The notes under the pieces: generated by a model
What the model saw: only the letters and a program-made list of their open reading frames with translations
Database searches by the model: none
Told to the model about the DNA's origin: nothing
In this document: positions 43,931-51,601 of the stretch, in pieces
Layout of the letters: the number at the start of each line of letters is the position of its first letter
How positions within the stretch are numbered: the first letter of the stretch is position 1
Position numbers and translations under genes: made by a program
Origin: Bacillus sp. J37
Lineage (GTDB): Bacteria; Bacillota; Bacilli; Bacillales; Bacillaceae
Reading direction: 5' to 3'
Length of the DNA: 64,000 nucleotides
NCBI RefSeq assembly: GCF_000518865.1
Contig: NZ_JAEK01000004.1
Span: forward strand, 229,314 to 293,313

Positions 43931-45412
43931 CTACAAAAATGTCGCATCACCAACATCCACAAACATAGCTTCTCCTGTCATTGCATCAATGGCTCTTACG
44001 TGGCCAACCGTTGCCGGGAATGACGGTGAATAGCTTAGCTTATAAATCGCTTTTTCATTTTCATCATACTCACGAGTAAAGACCAGCTCCATTTCAAGCT
44101 GATTTTTATAAATTTCCTTTGCTTCATCATATGATATCTTTGGGCTTGTTAGAAGATGTGTGTATAACTCTGGAGCTGGAATATCCAAGTCAAAGTTTGT
44201 GATTTTTCCTGTGAATTTACCTACGTCCAAGGTAGATACATGCTGGTCGACCCTAATGCCCTGATGATAGAGATGGAAATAGAATGTGTAGGTTTGTTCA
44301 TGTTCGATAAATTCTTCCTCATCTACATCATCGTCTTCTATGTCAAAGTCATCTTCTAGATCGATTTCGTCTTCAAATTCATCATCCAGCTCTTCATCTT
44401 CAAACTCCTCTTCATCATCGAATTCCTCAAGAACTTCTAAATAAAACCTCTCATTCGCATCAGGAAATAGTTTAAACATGAAATCTATTGCGTTTTTCTT
44501 GGCATCCTCTAAGCTGATTTCTTCTCCATCATTTTCAGATTCTTCCCCACTGATCACACCAAGTAGACGTTCTGTTTGTTCGTCAAATTTAAGCTTTACA
44601 ACATGATTTTCAGGCTCATCCATCTCGAAAGATTCAGAATCAAGTAACTTATTTTTTGTCCATACCTCTGTTTTCTTTCCTTCTTCTATTAAACGATCTA
44701 AAAGTCTATATTCAGATGTGATTCCCACTAACTCATATACACTCTTATTCGGAGGATCCTGTAAAGGGATTTTACACTCACCTTTATTCTCCTCACGAAT
44801 ACTAAATGGTTCAGTCCCATCAACTGGTACATCTGTGATATGCTCAATTAAACTGTATGATAGATGGTATTGGGAATCACCATTTTTATACACTTCATGA
44901 TCATACTGTTCAATGGTTAGGGCAAAGTCCAGCTGATTTATATATTGCTTTAATGCTTCTTCTTTTGTTATGACATGATCATCGTTTTGAATCTCGTACT
45001 CTTCCTCTGTAAAGTGAAATTGGGTTACTTGTCCAGCTGTTGATACGGAAACAACGAATCCCATACTATGCAAAAACAATCCATAGGTTTCATCTCTTTT
45101 TTCATAGACAACCATGTATGGATTATCTAAATCCAAAATCGCTGAAAGCTCGTACTCTTTCTTTGTTGGATGAAAGGTTTTAAGAAACTTGTCAGCAATA
45201 GCTGCAATTTCATCCTTTACGACATCGCCTTGTGTTGTTTCATCAAAAAGAGAAAAGCTCACAAGCTCCCCCTCTTCATTAACTGTATAAGATCCAATCT
45301 CTTCGTCAGTTTTTTCATCAATGATGTCAAAAGTCTTTTCTTCATATTCTGATACTCTAGAAATAGCTTTAGAAGGTAAAAAAGGGATTAGTTGTTCAAT
45401 TATGTTATTCAT
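43931..45412 (-). CDS. YcdB/YcdC-domain protein with acidic insert
   Basis: This 493-aa protein has two halves with the YcdB/YcdC-type repeat (LSAILDLDNPYMVVYEKRD and QTYTFYFHLYHQGIRVDQH, followed by the ITKEEAL / ISYDEAKEIY helix). Between them (about residues 330-375) is an extremely Asp/Glu-rich stretch that may bind cations or act as a flexible linker. No signal peptide is visible, unlike many exported relatives. The start is the ATG seven bases after GGAG. An ATG four codons upstream has no site. Function unknown. Confidence 0.72.
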   Translation of the reverse strand: MNNIIEQLIPFLPSKAISRVSEYEEKTFDIIDEKTDEEIGSYTVNEEGELVSFSLFDETTQGDVVKDEIAAIADKFLKTFHPTKKEYELSAILDLDNPYMVVYEKRDETYGLFLHSMGFVVSVSTAGQVTQFHFTEEEYEIQNDDHVITKEEALKQYINQLDFALTIEQYDHEVYKNGDSQYHLSYSLIEHITDVPVDGTEPFSIREENKGECKIPLQDPPNKSVYELVGITSEYRLLDRLIEEGKKTEVWTKNKLLDSESFEMDEPENHVVKLKFDEQTERLLGVISGEESENDGEEISLEDAKKNAIDFMFKLFPDANERFYLEVLEEFDDEEEFEDEELDDEFEDEIDLEDDFDIEDDDVDEEEFIEHEQTYTFYFHLYHQGIRVDQHVSTLDVGKFTGKITNFDLDIPAPELYTHLLTSPKISYDEAKEIYKNQLEMELVFTREYDENEKAIYKLSYSPSFPATVGHVRAIDAMTGEAMFVDVGDATFL

Positions 45413-45484
45413 GGGCTTCTCCATTCACATAAAATTTTCCACTTCCTGTCATACGAATTTTACCTGTTAAAAGTTTCATTTAAA

Positions 45485-45590
45485 TTAGAAAAACACGACT
45501 TACCGCCAAGAATGGCGGAAGTCGATGTCTTTTCTTATACTTATCATTCATAAAATTTATATATTTTTTGATCATATAAAAAAGATGACT
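45485..45590. repeat. Dispersed ~100-bp repeat, second copy
   Basis: This lies just 3' of the MFS gene (minus strand) and contains ACGACTTACCGCCAAG, then a GGCGGAAGTCG hairpin partner. CTTATAC, ATCATTCATAAAATTTATAT and CATATAAAAAAG follow in the same order as at 20420-20512. The hairpin can terminate the MFS transcript. Confidence 0.6.
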
Positions 45591-45634
45591 GTTCATAATG
45601 AACAATCATCCGTTGAATTCCTATTTTTATTACA

Positions 45635-46813
45635 TTAAATATACAATTTCGCTTTTCGCCCATGTAATACATAATAAAGGGGAATACATACCAAAATAAC
45701 CGGCAGCATCCATAGAAAAATGGCGCGATACCCGACAAAAGGAATGAATAACCCTAATAAATATGGTCCTAGCCCCAGACCAATATCATAAAAAATAAAG
45801 TATGTTGATGTCGCAAATCCGAAACGATGGGGCTCTGTTACTTTTACCGCAATCGTTTGTGCAATAGAATTAAAGTTACCGAAACCAAGACCGATTAAAG
45901 CAGCAGCAACTAACAGCATCCAACTGCTGCTGGCATCACTAAACATATACATACCAACGGCAAATAGCACGATACAAGGATAGACAATGATATTAGGCCC
46001 TTTTCGATCCATTAAACGTCCGGTAAAAGGACGTGTTAAAATCGTCGCTACGGCATATACGATGAAGAAAAAGCTTGCTGCATCAACTAAATGGATTTCT
46101 TCTGCAAAGAAAGATAAAAATGACATAACTCCTGAATAAGCAAAGCCTATTAATAGGGCAATAAATGAAATTGGTATCGATTTAGGTTCCATGAATTTTG
46201 CAATAAATGATTCGTTTGTTTCTTTCTGTTCACCAGTACGAAACATGGATGAATCTAATTTCATAAAAACTAATGCAAGAATCATAATAGCTGATAATAA
46301 TACATTAAATCCAAAAATATACGTATTCCCATTCTGGAATTTCATTAAAAATATTCCGATAAACGGTCCAATTGCTGTTGCAAGAATAACGCTTAAGCTG
46401 TAATATCCAATTCCTTCCCCTTTTCTGGAAGCAGGGAGGATCGAGGCAATAATTGTTCCTGCGGCCGTTCCTATTATTCCAACAAAAATCCCCTGAATAA
46501 AACGATTAAATAGTAAAAAACCAATATTGATTTCAATAAAGTACAAACATGCACTAATGAAAAATAATACAACACCCATCGTCAATATTTTTGATGGACC
46601 TAATTTGCCGATGAATCGCCCTGTAAAGAGCCTTCCCACCAATGCTCCGATTACATAAATACTTGAAACCAGACCAGCAATACTAGTTGATACATGATAG
46701 GTTTCGATAGCATAGCTGGCAATTGTTACGATTAATAAGTAAAACATTAAAATCGATAAAAAATTAATTAATGAGATCACAATAAAATTTCTTGACCATA
46801 TCTTATCCTTCAT
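45635..46813 (-). CDS. MFS transporter (drug-efflux type)
   Basis: This 392-aa protein has 12 membrane helices. GRLFTGRFIGKLGPSK between helices 2 and 3 and TRPFTGRLMDRKGPN in the second half are the MFS loop motifs, in the style of the YwoG/YfkF-like efflux group. The gene overlaps the preceding marR-type gene by 11 bases. A regulator-plus-pump operon of this kind usually exports the compound sensed by the regulator. Substrate unknown. Confidence 0.87.
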   Translation of the reverse strand: MKDKIWSRNFIVISLINFLSILMFYLLIVTIASYAIETYHVSTSIAGLVSSIYVIGALVGRLFTGRFIGKLGPSKILTMGVVLFFISACLYFIEINIGFLLFNRFIQGIFVGIIGTAAGTIIASILPASRKGEGIGYYSLSVILATAIGPFIGIFLMKFQNGNTYIFGFNVLLSAIMILALVFMKLDSSMFRTGEQKETNESFIAKFMEPKSIPISFIALLIGFAYSGVMSFLSFFAEEIHLVDAASFFFIVYAVATILTRPFTGRLMDRKGPNIIVYPCIVLFAVGMYMFSDASSSWMLLVAAALIGLGFGNFNSIAQTIAVKVTEPHRFGFATSTYFIFYDIGLGLGPYLLGLFIPFVGYRAIFLWMLPVILVCIPLYYVLHGRKAKLYI

Positions 46814-47219
46814 ATTTCTTTAATCGCTCCTCCAACACCATTACCTGTTCTGCCCATTCTTTGACCATTTCATCCGAGAACGGTTCTGTGACGAATGATT
46901 GAAGTTGCATCACTTTGTCAGATACTTTTTGGCATAGAGTATGTCCTTCTTCAGATAATGATAAGTATTTTTGTCGTTTATCTTCACCACTTGTGAATTC
47001 TAGTAAACCCTGTTCGTTTAATTTACGGACTAATGAAGACACAGTTGGTTTTTCAACTGACCATTCTTTGACGATATCCATACTAGTACATCCTTCATTT
47101 TTATAGACATGCTGCAACACAAGCCATTGTACGGCTGTAATGCCATTTGCTGAACAAATCTCTTGAAGACGAAGTACATACAACTTATTAAAACGGTAGA
47201 TGATTGAAAATAAGTTCAT
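46803..47219 (-). CDS. MarR-family regulator of the MFS operon
   Basis: This 138-aa protein has a winged helix core (TSMDIVKEWSVEKPTVSSLVRKLNEQGL, about residues 45-72, split by turn) and the EDKRQKYLSLSEEG wing. It is the first gene of the operon with the MFS transporter. A perfect palindrome overlaps the -10 box of its promoter, so repression of both genes with release by ligand is likely. It contains only two Cys residues, at positions not typical of an oxidation sensor. Confidence 0.88.
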   Translation of the reverse strand: MNLFSIIYRFNKLYVLRLQEICSANGITAVQWLVLQHVYKNEGCTSMDIVKEWSVEKPTVSSLVRKLNEQGLLEFTSGEDKRQKYLSLSEEGHTLCQKVSDKVMQLQSFVTEPFSDEMVKEWAEQVMVLEERLKKYEG

Positions 47220-47232
47220 GCTTGACCCCCTT

Positions 47233-47282
47233 TATAGTTAGTATCCCTAACTAACTATATGATATGTTATCTTGTTTGTAAA
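47233..47282 (-). promoter_or_regulatory. Promoter and operator of marR-MFS operon
   Basis: On the minus strand TTTACA and TATAGT are separated by 17 bases (-10 at 47254-47259, -35 at 47277-47282). Overlapping the -10 box is a perfect inverted repeat TATAGTTAG, 9 bases, CTAACTATA (47233-47259), the probable MarR-type operator. Confidence 0.75.
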
Positions 47283-47327
47283 GTTTTAAGCTTGATATGC
47301 AAATTTTTAAAACTTTGTTTGACGTAA

Positions 47328-47343
47328 GGAACAGGTCCGTTCC
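47328..47343. repeat. Short GGAAC-GTTCC palindrome
   Basis: GGAACAGGTCCGTTCC is followed by ATTGCGCTCC. This layout recalls the GGACAGGTACC REP-like element at 7301 and may be a diverged half copy. Confidence 0.35.
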
Positions 47344-47384
47344 ATTGCGCTCCACTAACATTTCAAAACTGATTTCTAGTGTAC

Positions 47385-47422
47385 AAAAAAGGCATCTTCT
47401 CATCATCAATGAAAATGCCTTT
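47385..47422 (-). terminator. Terminator of DUF4275-DUF4190 operon
   Basis: AAAGGCAT pairs with ATGCCTTT, followed on minus by TTTGTAC. A 19-base loop separates the arms. Confidence 0.65.
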
Positions 47423-47435
47423 AAGGTAAACTGAT

Positions 47436-47690
47436 TTACATAAACATTGCTGACAAGCCAAGAAACACTAAAAATAAAATGATTAGCTGAAGAACAATCC
47501 CAACTATACTGCAAATTCTTCCTGCGATCGCAAGTCCATATCCATTTTCATGGCGGGTTCTTATCTCAGATAATGCCTTTGATGAAAAAATGACACCAAT
47601 TATACCTAATATAAAACCTATATAAGGTATAACAATTGCTAGTATTCCTAAAGTTAAGGCTGCTATTGATTTACTATTTATCTGCTCCAT
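47436..47690 (-). CDS. DUF4190-family membrane protein
   Basis: This 84-aa protein has two membrane helices with the DUF4190 pattern (AALTLGILAIVIPYIGFILG, then IIGVIFSSKALSEIR, then NGYGLAIAGRICSIVGI). Members often occur as small regulatory or assembly membrane proteins of unknown role. The start is the ATG seven bases after AGGTGG. It follows the DUF4275 gene by 10 bp. Confidence 0.82.
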   Translation of the reverse strand: MEQINSKSIAALTLGILAIVIPYIGFILGIIGVIFSSKALSEIRTRHENGYGLAIAGRICSIVGIVLQLIILFLVFLGLSAMFM

Positions 47691-47700
47691 AAATGACCAC

Positions 47701-48138
47701 CTATTCACTATCTTTCCTTGAAAAATAAGGACCACACCAGCCCTTTTCATGTGTCACAACAAAGGTCCATGTAAACTCTTTATCTACTATGTATACATCT
47801 TCTTCGTCAATTAAATCTATTGCTTTTATAGTTGAAGCATTTTTAATTAAGAGAGCATGGTCGTAGTGTTGGTAAAACAGGTAACAGAACGTTTTAGGTT
47901 CCCTATTAAAAGCTTTCTCAGCTTTTTCCTTTTCTAAGCATTTCTTTTTCTCATAACTAAAAATATGCCATAGGTAGCCACATAAACCATCTTCATCGTA
48001 GAGAAAGATTGATTCCTTCTCTTGGTGAGTAAGATGTCCTGCAAATTCCTCATCCCAACGATTTCGTAAATAGGCACCCCAGGCAGGGATTTCTTTTGCT
48101 TGTATCTTTTTGTTTTTTAAAATCTCGACTATATCCAT
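47701..48138 (-). CDS. DUF4275-family protein
   Basis: This 145-aa soluble protein has the DUF4275 pattern, with RNRWDEEFAGHLTHQEKESI (about residues 25-44), LWHIFSY, FCYLFYQHYDHALLIKNA and WTFVVTHEKGWCGPYF. It is found mainly in Bacilli, without known function. It is the first gene of a two-gene unit with a DUF4190 membrane protein. Confidence 0.8.
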   Translation of the reverse strand: MDIVEILKNKKIQAKEIPAWGAYLRNRWDEEFAGHLTHQEKESIFLYDEDGLCGYLWHIFSYEKKKCLEKEKAEKAFNREPKTFCYLFYQHYDHALLIKNASTIKAIDLIDEEDVYIVDKEFTWTFVVTHEKGWCGPYFSRKDSE

Positions 48139-48162
48139 AACTTCCTCCTACATACATGAAGA

Positions 48163-49326
48163 CTAATCATCATTTGAAAACAAGTAATCTTTTTTCTTCA
48201 AAGAAATATTTAACACCAATCCTAATGCTATCATGCATGACATGACAGAGCTTCCTCCATAACTAAGTAGGAGTAAAGGAATACCCGTAATTGGCAAGAG
48301 TCCTGAAACCATCCCAATATTCTGAAAAACGTGAAATGTAAATAACGTTGCGACTCCAATACAAATCAATGTATTAAATAGATCTCCTCGTGAATATATC
48401 GCTATTACTATTAATCTATATACAAGCAGAAAATAAAGGGCAATAACAATACTAGCTCCAAAAAAACCAAATTCCTCAGACACAATCGTAAAAATGAAAT
48501 CTGAATGGGCTTCTGGTATATAGACCTCACTATTCAAATACCCTTTTCCATCTAACATACCGGAACCAATCGCTAATAACGATTGTTTTAATTGATATCC
48601 AATATCTTGTGAGTTTCCAAACGGATCAAGCCATGAGTAGATTCGGTTTAACTGATATTCTCCAAAGAAGTTTAATAGAAACTCCGGATAAAATATAAAT
48701 AAAACAACAAGTAAACCAATCCCAGTTACGGCGATTCCTATAAAGGCCATTATTATTCGCCAATTCATATCAGAAGCAAAAACAATACCTGAAGTAATGA
48801 CAAGCATCACAAGTGATGAGCCAAAATCATTTTGCTTCAACACTAATAAGATTGGTATTAAAGCGACAACCGCGATTTTTAAAAGAAGGAAAAAATCTTG
48901 CTTAATATGATGATTTGGGGCATTTTCATCGTGTTTTTTTATAACACGTGAAAGCATCAGTATTAGAAATATTTTCATATATTCCGAAGGCTGTATAGAA
49001 CCTATTCCAGGTACAATATACCACGACTTTGCTCCATTGCGATAAGGTGCAATTGATTCCGGTGCAATGAGAATTCCGAGCAGCAAAACCACACCTAATC
49101 CATAAAGATATGGGGTGATCTTTTGAATTTGTTCACTATCAAAAAGAAAGATAAATGTAGCGATCACTGTGCCTAGAGCAAACCAAATCAACTGTTTCAT
49201 CATGAAATCTTCACTATATTGAGCGTATTTTTCTGCACTTGAAATAGCCACACAGCTGCAAATCATAATGAGGAAAATGAAAAATACAAGTGTATAATCA
49301 AAATAATTTCGATCTTTTGTAAACAT
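48163..49326 (-). CDS. RodA/FtsW/SpoVE-family peptidoglycan polymerase
   Basis: This protein of about 387 aa has ten membrane helices and the SEDS hallmarks: PSEYMKIFLILMLSR (about residues 115-130), the catalytic Asp candidate in LDPFGNSQDIGYQLKQSLLAIGSG split across about residues 220-245, AHSDFIFTIVSEEFGF, and LLPITGIPLLLLSYGGSS near the C-terminus. SEDS proteins polymerise lipid II with a partner class B PBP. No PBP gene is adjacent, and this is probably a RodA-like or FtsW-like paralogue. The start chosen is the ATG 20 codons inside the longest frame, since the longer start has no ribosome binding site. Confidence 0.87.
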   Translation of the reverse strand: MFTKDRNYFDYTLVFFIFLIMICSCVAISSAEKYAQYSEDFMMKQLIWFALGTVIATFIFLFDSEQIQKITPYLYGLGVVLLLGILIAPESIAPYRNGAKSWYIVPGIGSIQPSEYMKIFLILMLSRVIKKHDENAPNHHIKQDFFLLLKIAVVALIPILLVLKQNDFGSSLVMLVITSGIVFASDMNWRIIMAFIGIAVTGIGLLVVLFIFYPEFLLNFFGEYQLNRIYSWLDPFGNSQDIGYQLKQSLLAIGSGMLDGKGYLNSEVYIPEAHSDFIFTIVSEEFGFFGASIVIALYFLLVYRLIVIAIYSRGDLFNTLICIGVATLFTFHVFQNIGMVSGLLPITGIPLLLLSYGGSSVMSCMIALGLVLNISLKKKDYLFSNDD

Positions 49327-49422
49327 AACATCACCATTATTCTTTTTAACTAAATTCTTACATAACCTTACAAATTTTAACATAACTTTTAGTGTTTTTG
49401 TTCGATATTTTAAAACGGATAT

Positions 49423-49456
49423 AAAAAAGCACCTACAAATTTTTGTAGATGCTTTT
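49423..49456 (-). terminator. Terminator of the sugar ABC operon
   Basis: AAAAGCA, CTACAAA and TTTGTAG, TGCTTTT form a 14-bp stem with one mismatch, followed by TTTTTTAT on minus. Confidence 0.83.
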
Positions 49457-49503
49457 CATAATTAGATACAAGGTTTTTCACTATTAGACGACTTCAGAAA
49501 TCA

Positions 49504-50397
49504 CTATTCCTTTACGGAACCAACAACAATACCTGTAATAAAATATTTCTGTAAAATTGGATAAATGAGTAATAATGGAATAGTAGAAATAACGATTTTA
49601 GCAGCGTTTAAGTTTCTATTTGAAACTTCCATTACATTCTCCAATTGACTGGAGTTTGCACCTGCTTTTAACATATCTTGAATATCAATTGATAATGCTT
49701 GAATATATGTCATTAACGGGTAATTGCTCACCTTTGTCATATAAATCAATCCTGAGAAAAAGTCATTCCAGTTTCCAACAATACTAAATAATGCAACGGT
49801 TGCTAGTGCTGGTAGAGAGACAGGAATATACACCTTTATCAACACTTGCCACGGGTTGGCGCCGTCCATAATCGCTGCTTCTTCTAACGATTTTGGTACA
49901 CCTATGAAGAAATTCATAACCAAAATAATACTAAAAATCTGGACTGCTCCAGGTAATACCAAGGACCATATAGTATTAAGGAGATCTAAGTTTTTCACTA
50001 TTAAATAAGTAGGAATCATCCCCCCATTAAACAACATGGCAAAAATAATGAGATTCATATAGATATTTCTGCCTCTAAAATGTCTTTTTGACTTAGAAAG
50101 CGGGTATGCCATTAAGACAATTAAGATCATATTAATAATGAGCGAAAGAATCACTCGTTGAATCGAGATAGAAAATGAGCGCCAAAATTGGCTATCCTCC
50201 ATGATCATCGTATAGGCTTTTGTTGTAAAATTGATAGGTGTTAAACCTACAGCATTTGCGGCAACAGCCTCACTACTACTAAAAGAAATAGCAACAATAT
50301 TCCATAATGGCAGGAGACAGATTAGTCCTAAAAATAGGACGATTGTATAGATGATCACTTTTCCTAAACGCCCTGAAAAAGTCTTATTCTGTACCAC
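49504..50397 (-). CDS. Sugar ABC transporter permease, LplC/YtcP type
   Basis: This 297-aa protein has six membrane helices and the EAA loop EEAAIMDGANPWQVLIKVYIP (about residues 187-207), which contacts the ATPase. The long C-terminus ending QKYFITGIVVGSVKE is typical of carbohydrate uptake (CUT1) permeases of the LplC/YtcP kind. It pairs with the LplB-type permease 14 bp upstream. No ATPase gene is present, so a shared ATPase such as MsmX must serve it. Confidence 0.88.
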   Translation of the reverse strand: MVQNKTFSGRLGKVIIYTIVLFLGLICLLPLWNIVAISFSSSEAVAANAVGLTPINFTTKAYTMIMEDSQFWRSFSISIQRVILSLIINMILIVLMAYPLSKSKRHFRGRNIYMNLIIFAMLFNGGMIPTYLIVKNLDLLNTIWSLVLPGAVQIFSIILVMNFFIGVPKSLEEAAIMDGANPWQVLIKVYIPVSLPALATVALFSIVGNWNDFFSGLIYMTKVSNYPLMTYIQALSIDIQDMLKAGANSSQLENVMEVSNRNLNAAKIVISTIPLLLIYPILQKYFITGIVVGSVKE

Positions 50398-50411
50398 AAT
50401 CCTCTACCTCC

Positions 50412-51362
50412 TTAAAATAACTTTCGATCTGTGTATTTTTTAGCAGCATTGTTTGCTGATAAGATTAAAATTAATCCTATTAATGACTTAAATAAGCCTA
50501 CTGCTGTACCAAAGCTATATTCACGGCCGAGTAGTCCAATTCTGTATACATAAGTGTCCAGAATGTCTCCTGTTTCATAAACCATAGGTGAATAAAGATT
50601 GTAAATTTGGTCAAAACCTGCATTCAATATATTAGGAAGACTTAGAATTGCTAATAGTAGAATGATAGGCAGCATTCCGGGAAGTGTTATGTGCCAAACC
50701 CGTTTCCACCAACTGGCTCCATCCATACTTGCAGCTTCATGAAGCCCGGGGTCTATTGCTGTTATCGCAGCTAAGTAGACAATGGAATTAAATCCAAATT
50801 CCTTCCAAACATCTGTCCCGATGATTAACGGTTGAAATAGCTTATTACTTCCAAGAAAGTTGAGCTTTTCAAAACCCAGAAAAGTTAATATTTGATTGAC
50901 CGTTCCGTCAAGGTTAAACATATTTACCACAACAGATGCCAATACAACCCATGATAGAAAATGAGGTAAATAAACAACAGTTTGAATCGATTTTTTTAAC
51001 AGCTTAACCCTAACTTCATTTAATAAAATGGAAAATATAATTGCCATTACAGTTCCTATTATGATTTTCCCAAGTGCGATGACAAGTGTGTTTGAAAATA
51101 TTTGACCGATATCAGGTAATGAAAACATATACGTAAAATGATCAAATCCAACAAATTCAGACCCTAGCATTCCTTTTGCTGGAATATAATCTTGAAAGGC
51201 CATGATGATCCCAAACATTGGGATATAACTGAAGATGAATAAAAAGATCATCCCGGGCAACAGCATAAGATGATACGAAGCTTCTATTTTAGTCAATCTT
51301 CTTCTTTTTTTCTTTTGATAGATGGGCTCTAAATTTGTATTTGCATGCTCTATCTGTTTCAT
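50412..51362 (-). CDS. Sugar ABC transporter permease, LplB type
   Basis: This protein of about 316 aa has six membrane helices and the EAA loop HEAASMDGASWWKRVWHITLP (about residues 215-235). The N-terminus is long and basic (YQKKKRRRLTKIE). I placed the start at the ATG nine bases after AAGGAGGG. The longer frame to 51476 would translate the hairpin repeat and is rejected. It forms the channel with the LplC-type permease for the oligosaccharide bound by the upstream lipoprotein. Confidence 0.88.
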   Translation of the reverse strand: MKQIEHANTNLEPIYQKKKRRRLTKIEASYHLMLLPGMIFLFIFSYIPMFGIIMAFQDYIPAKGMLGSEFVGFDHFTYMFSLPDIGQIFSNTLVIALGKIIIGTVMAIIFSILLNEVRVKLLKKSIQTVVYLPHFLSWVVLASVVVNMFNLDGTVNQILTFLGFEKLNFLGSNKLFQPLIIGTDVWKEFGFNSIVYLAAITAIDPGLHEAASMDGASWWKRVWHITLPGMLPIILLLAILSLPNILNAGFDQIYNLYSPMVYETGDILDTYVYRIGLLGREYSFGTAVGLFKSLIGLILILSANNAAKKYTDRKLF

Positions 51363-51386
51363 GACATATTCTCCCTCCTTATAGAA

Positions 51387-51590
51387 TAAGGACTGCCAAG
51401 CAGCCCTTACAGGTTGTAGACCAAGTATATTTACTAGCCCCCCAGACTGATTGAAAACGCTTGTCTTTCGAGGCACGAAGCCTTGTGAGGAGCGGAGTTA
51501 CCGGAGTTGGTAATGAGCACCGCAGCAAGGTGAGTAACGAAGAAAGCGAGCGTTTGCCAACAGTCTGTAAGGACTGCCAAGCAGCCCTTA
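51387..51590. repeat. Composite repeat: 125-bp imperfect palindrome between two identical 23-bp hairpins
   Basis: The core 51443-51567 starts CAGACTG and ends CAGTCTG, with arms (TTGAAAACGCTTGTCTTTCG and a matching CGAAGAAAGCGAGCGTTTG) complementary over about 30 bp. An identical 23-bp hairpin (TAAGGACTGC, CAA, GCAGCCCTTA) lies on each side at 51387-51409 and 51568-51590. The whole element separates the binding-protein gene from the permease genes inside one operon. Confidence 0.8.
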
Positions 51591-51601
51591 TTTAGGATGC
51601 C

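Noticed and set aside
47251..47514. 87-codon minus-strand frame
   Set aside because: It runs through the terminator, the GGAAC palindrome and the marR promoter, with no start signal and no recognisable domain.
49327..49383. 19-residue N-terminal extension of the SEDS protein
   Set aside because: No ribosome binding site. The inner ATG is preceded by a GGTGATG site and gives the normal N-terminal helix.
51363..51476. N-terminal extension of the LplB-type permease
   Set aside because: The frame would translate part of the composite hairpin repeat. The internal ATG has a strong AAGGAGGG site.
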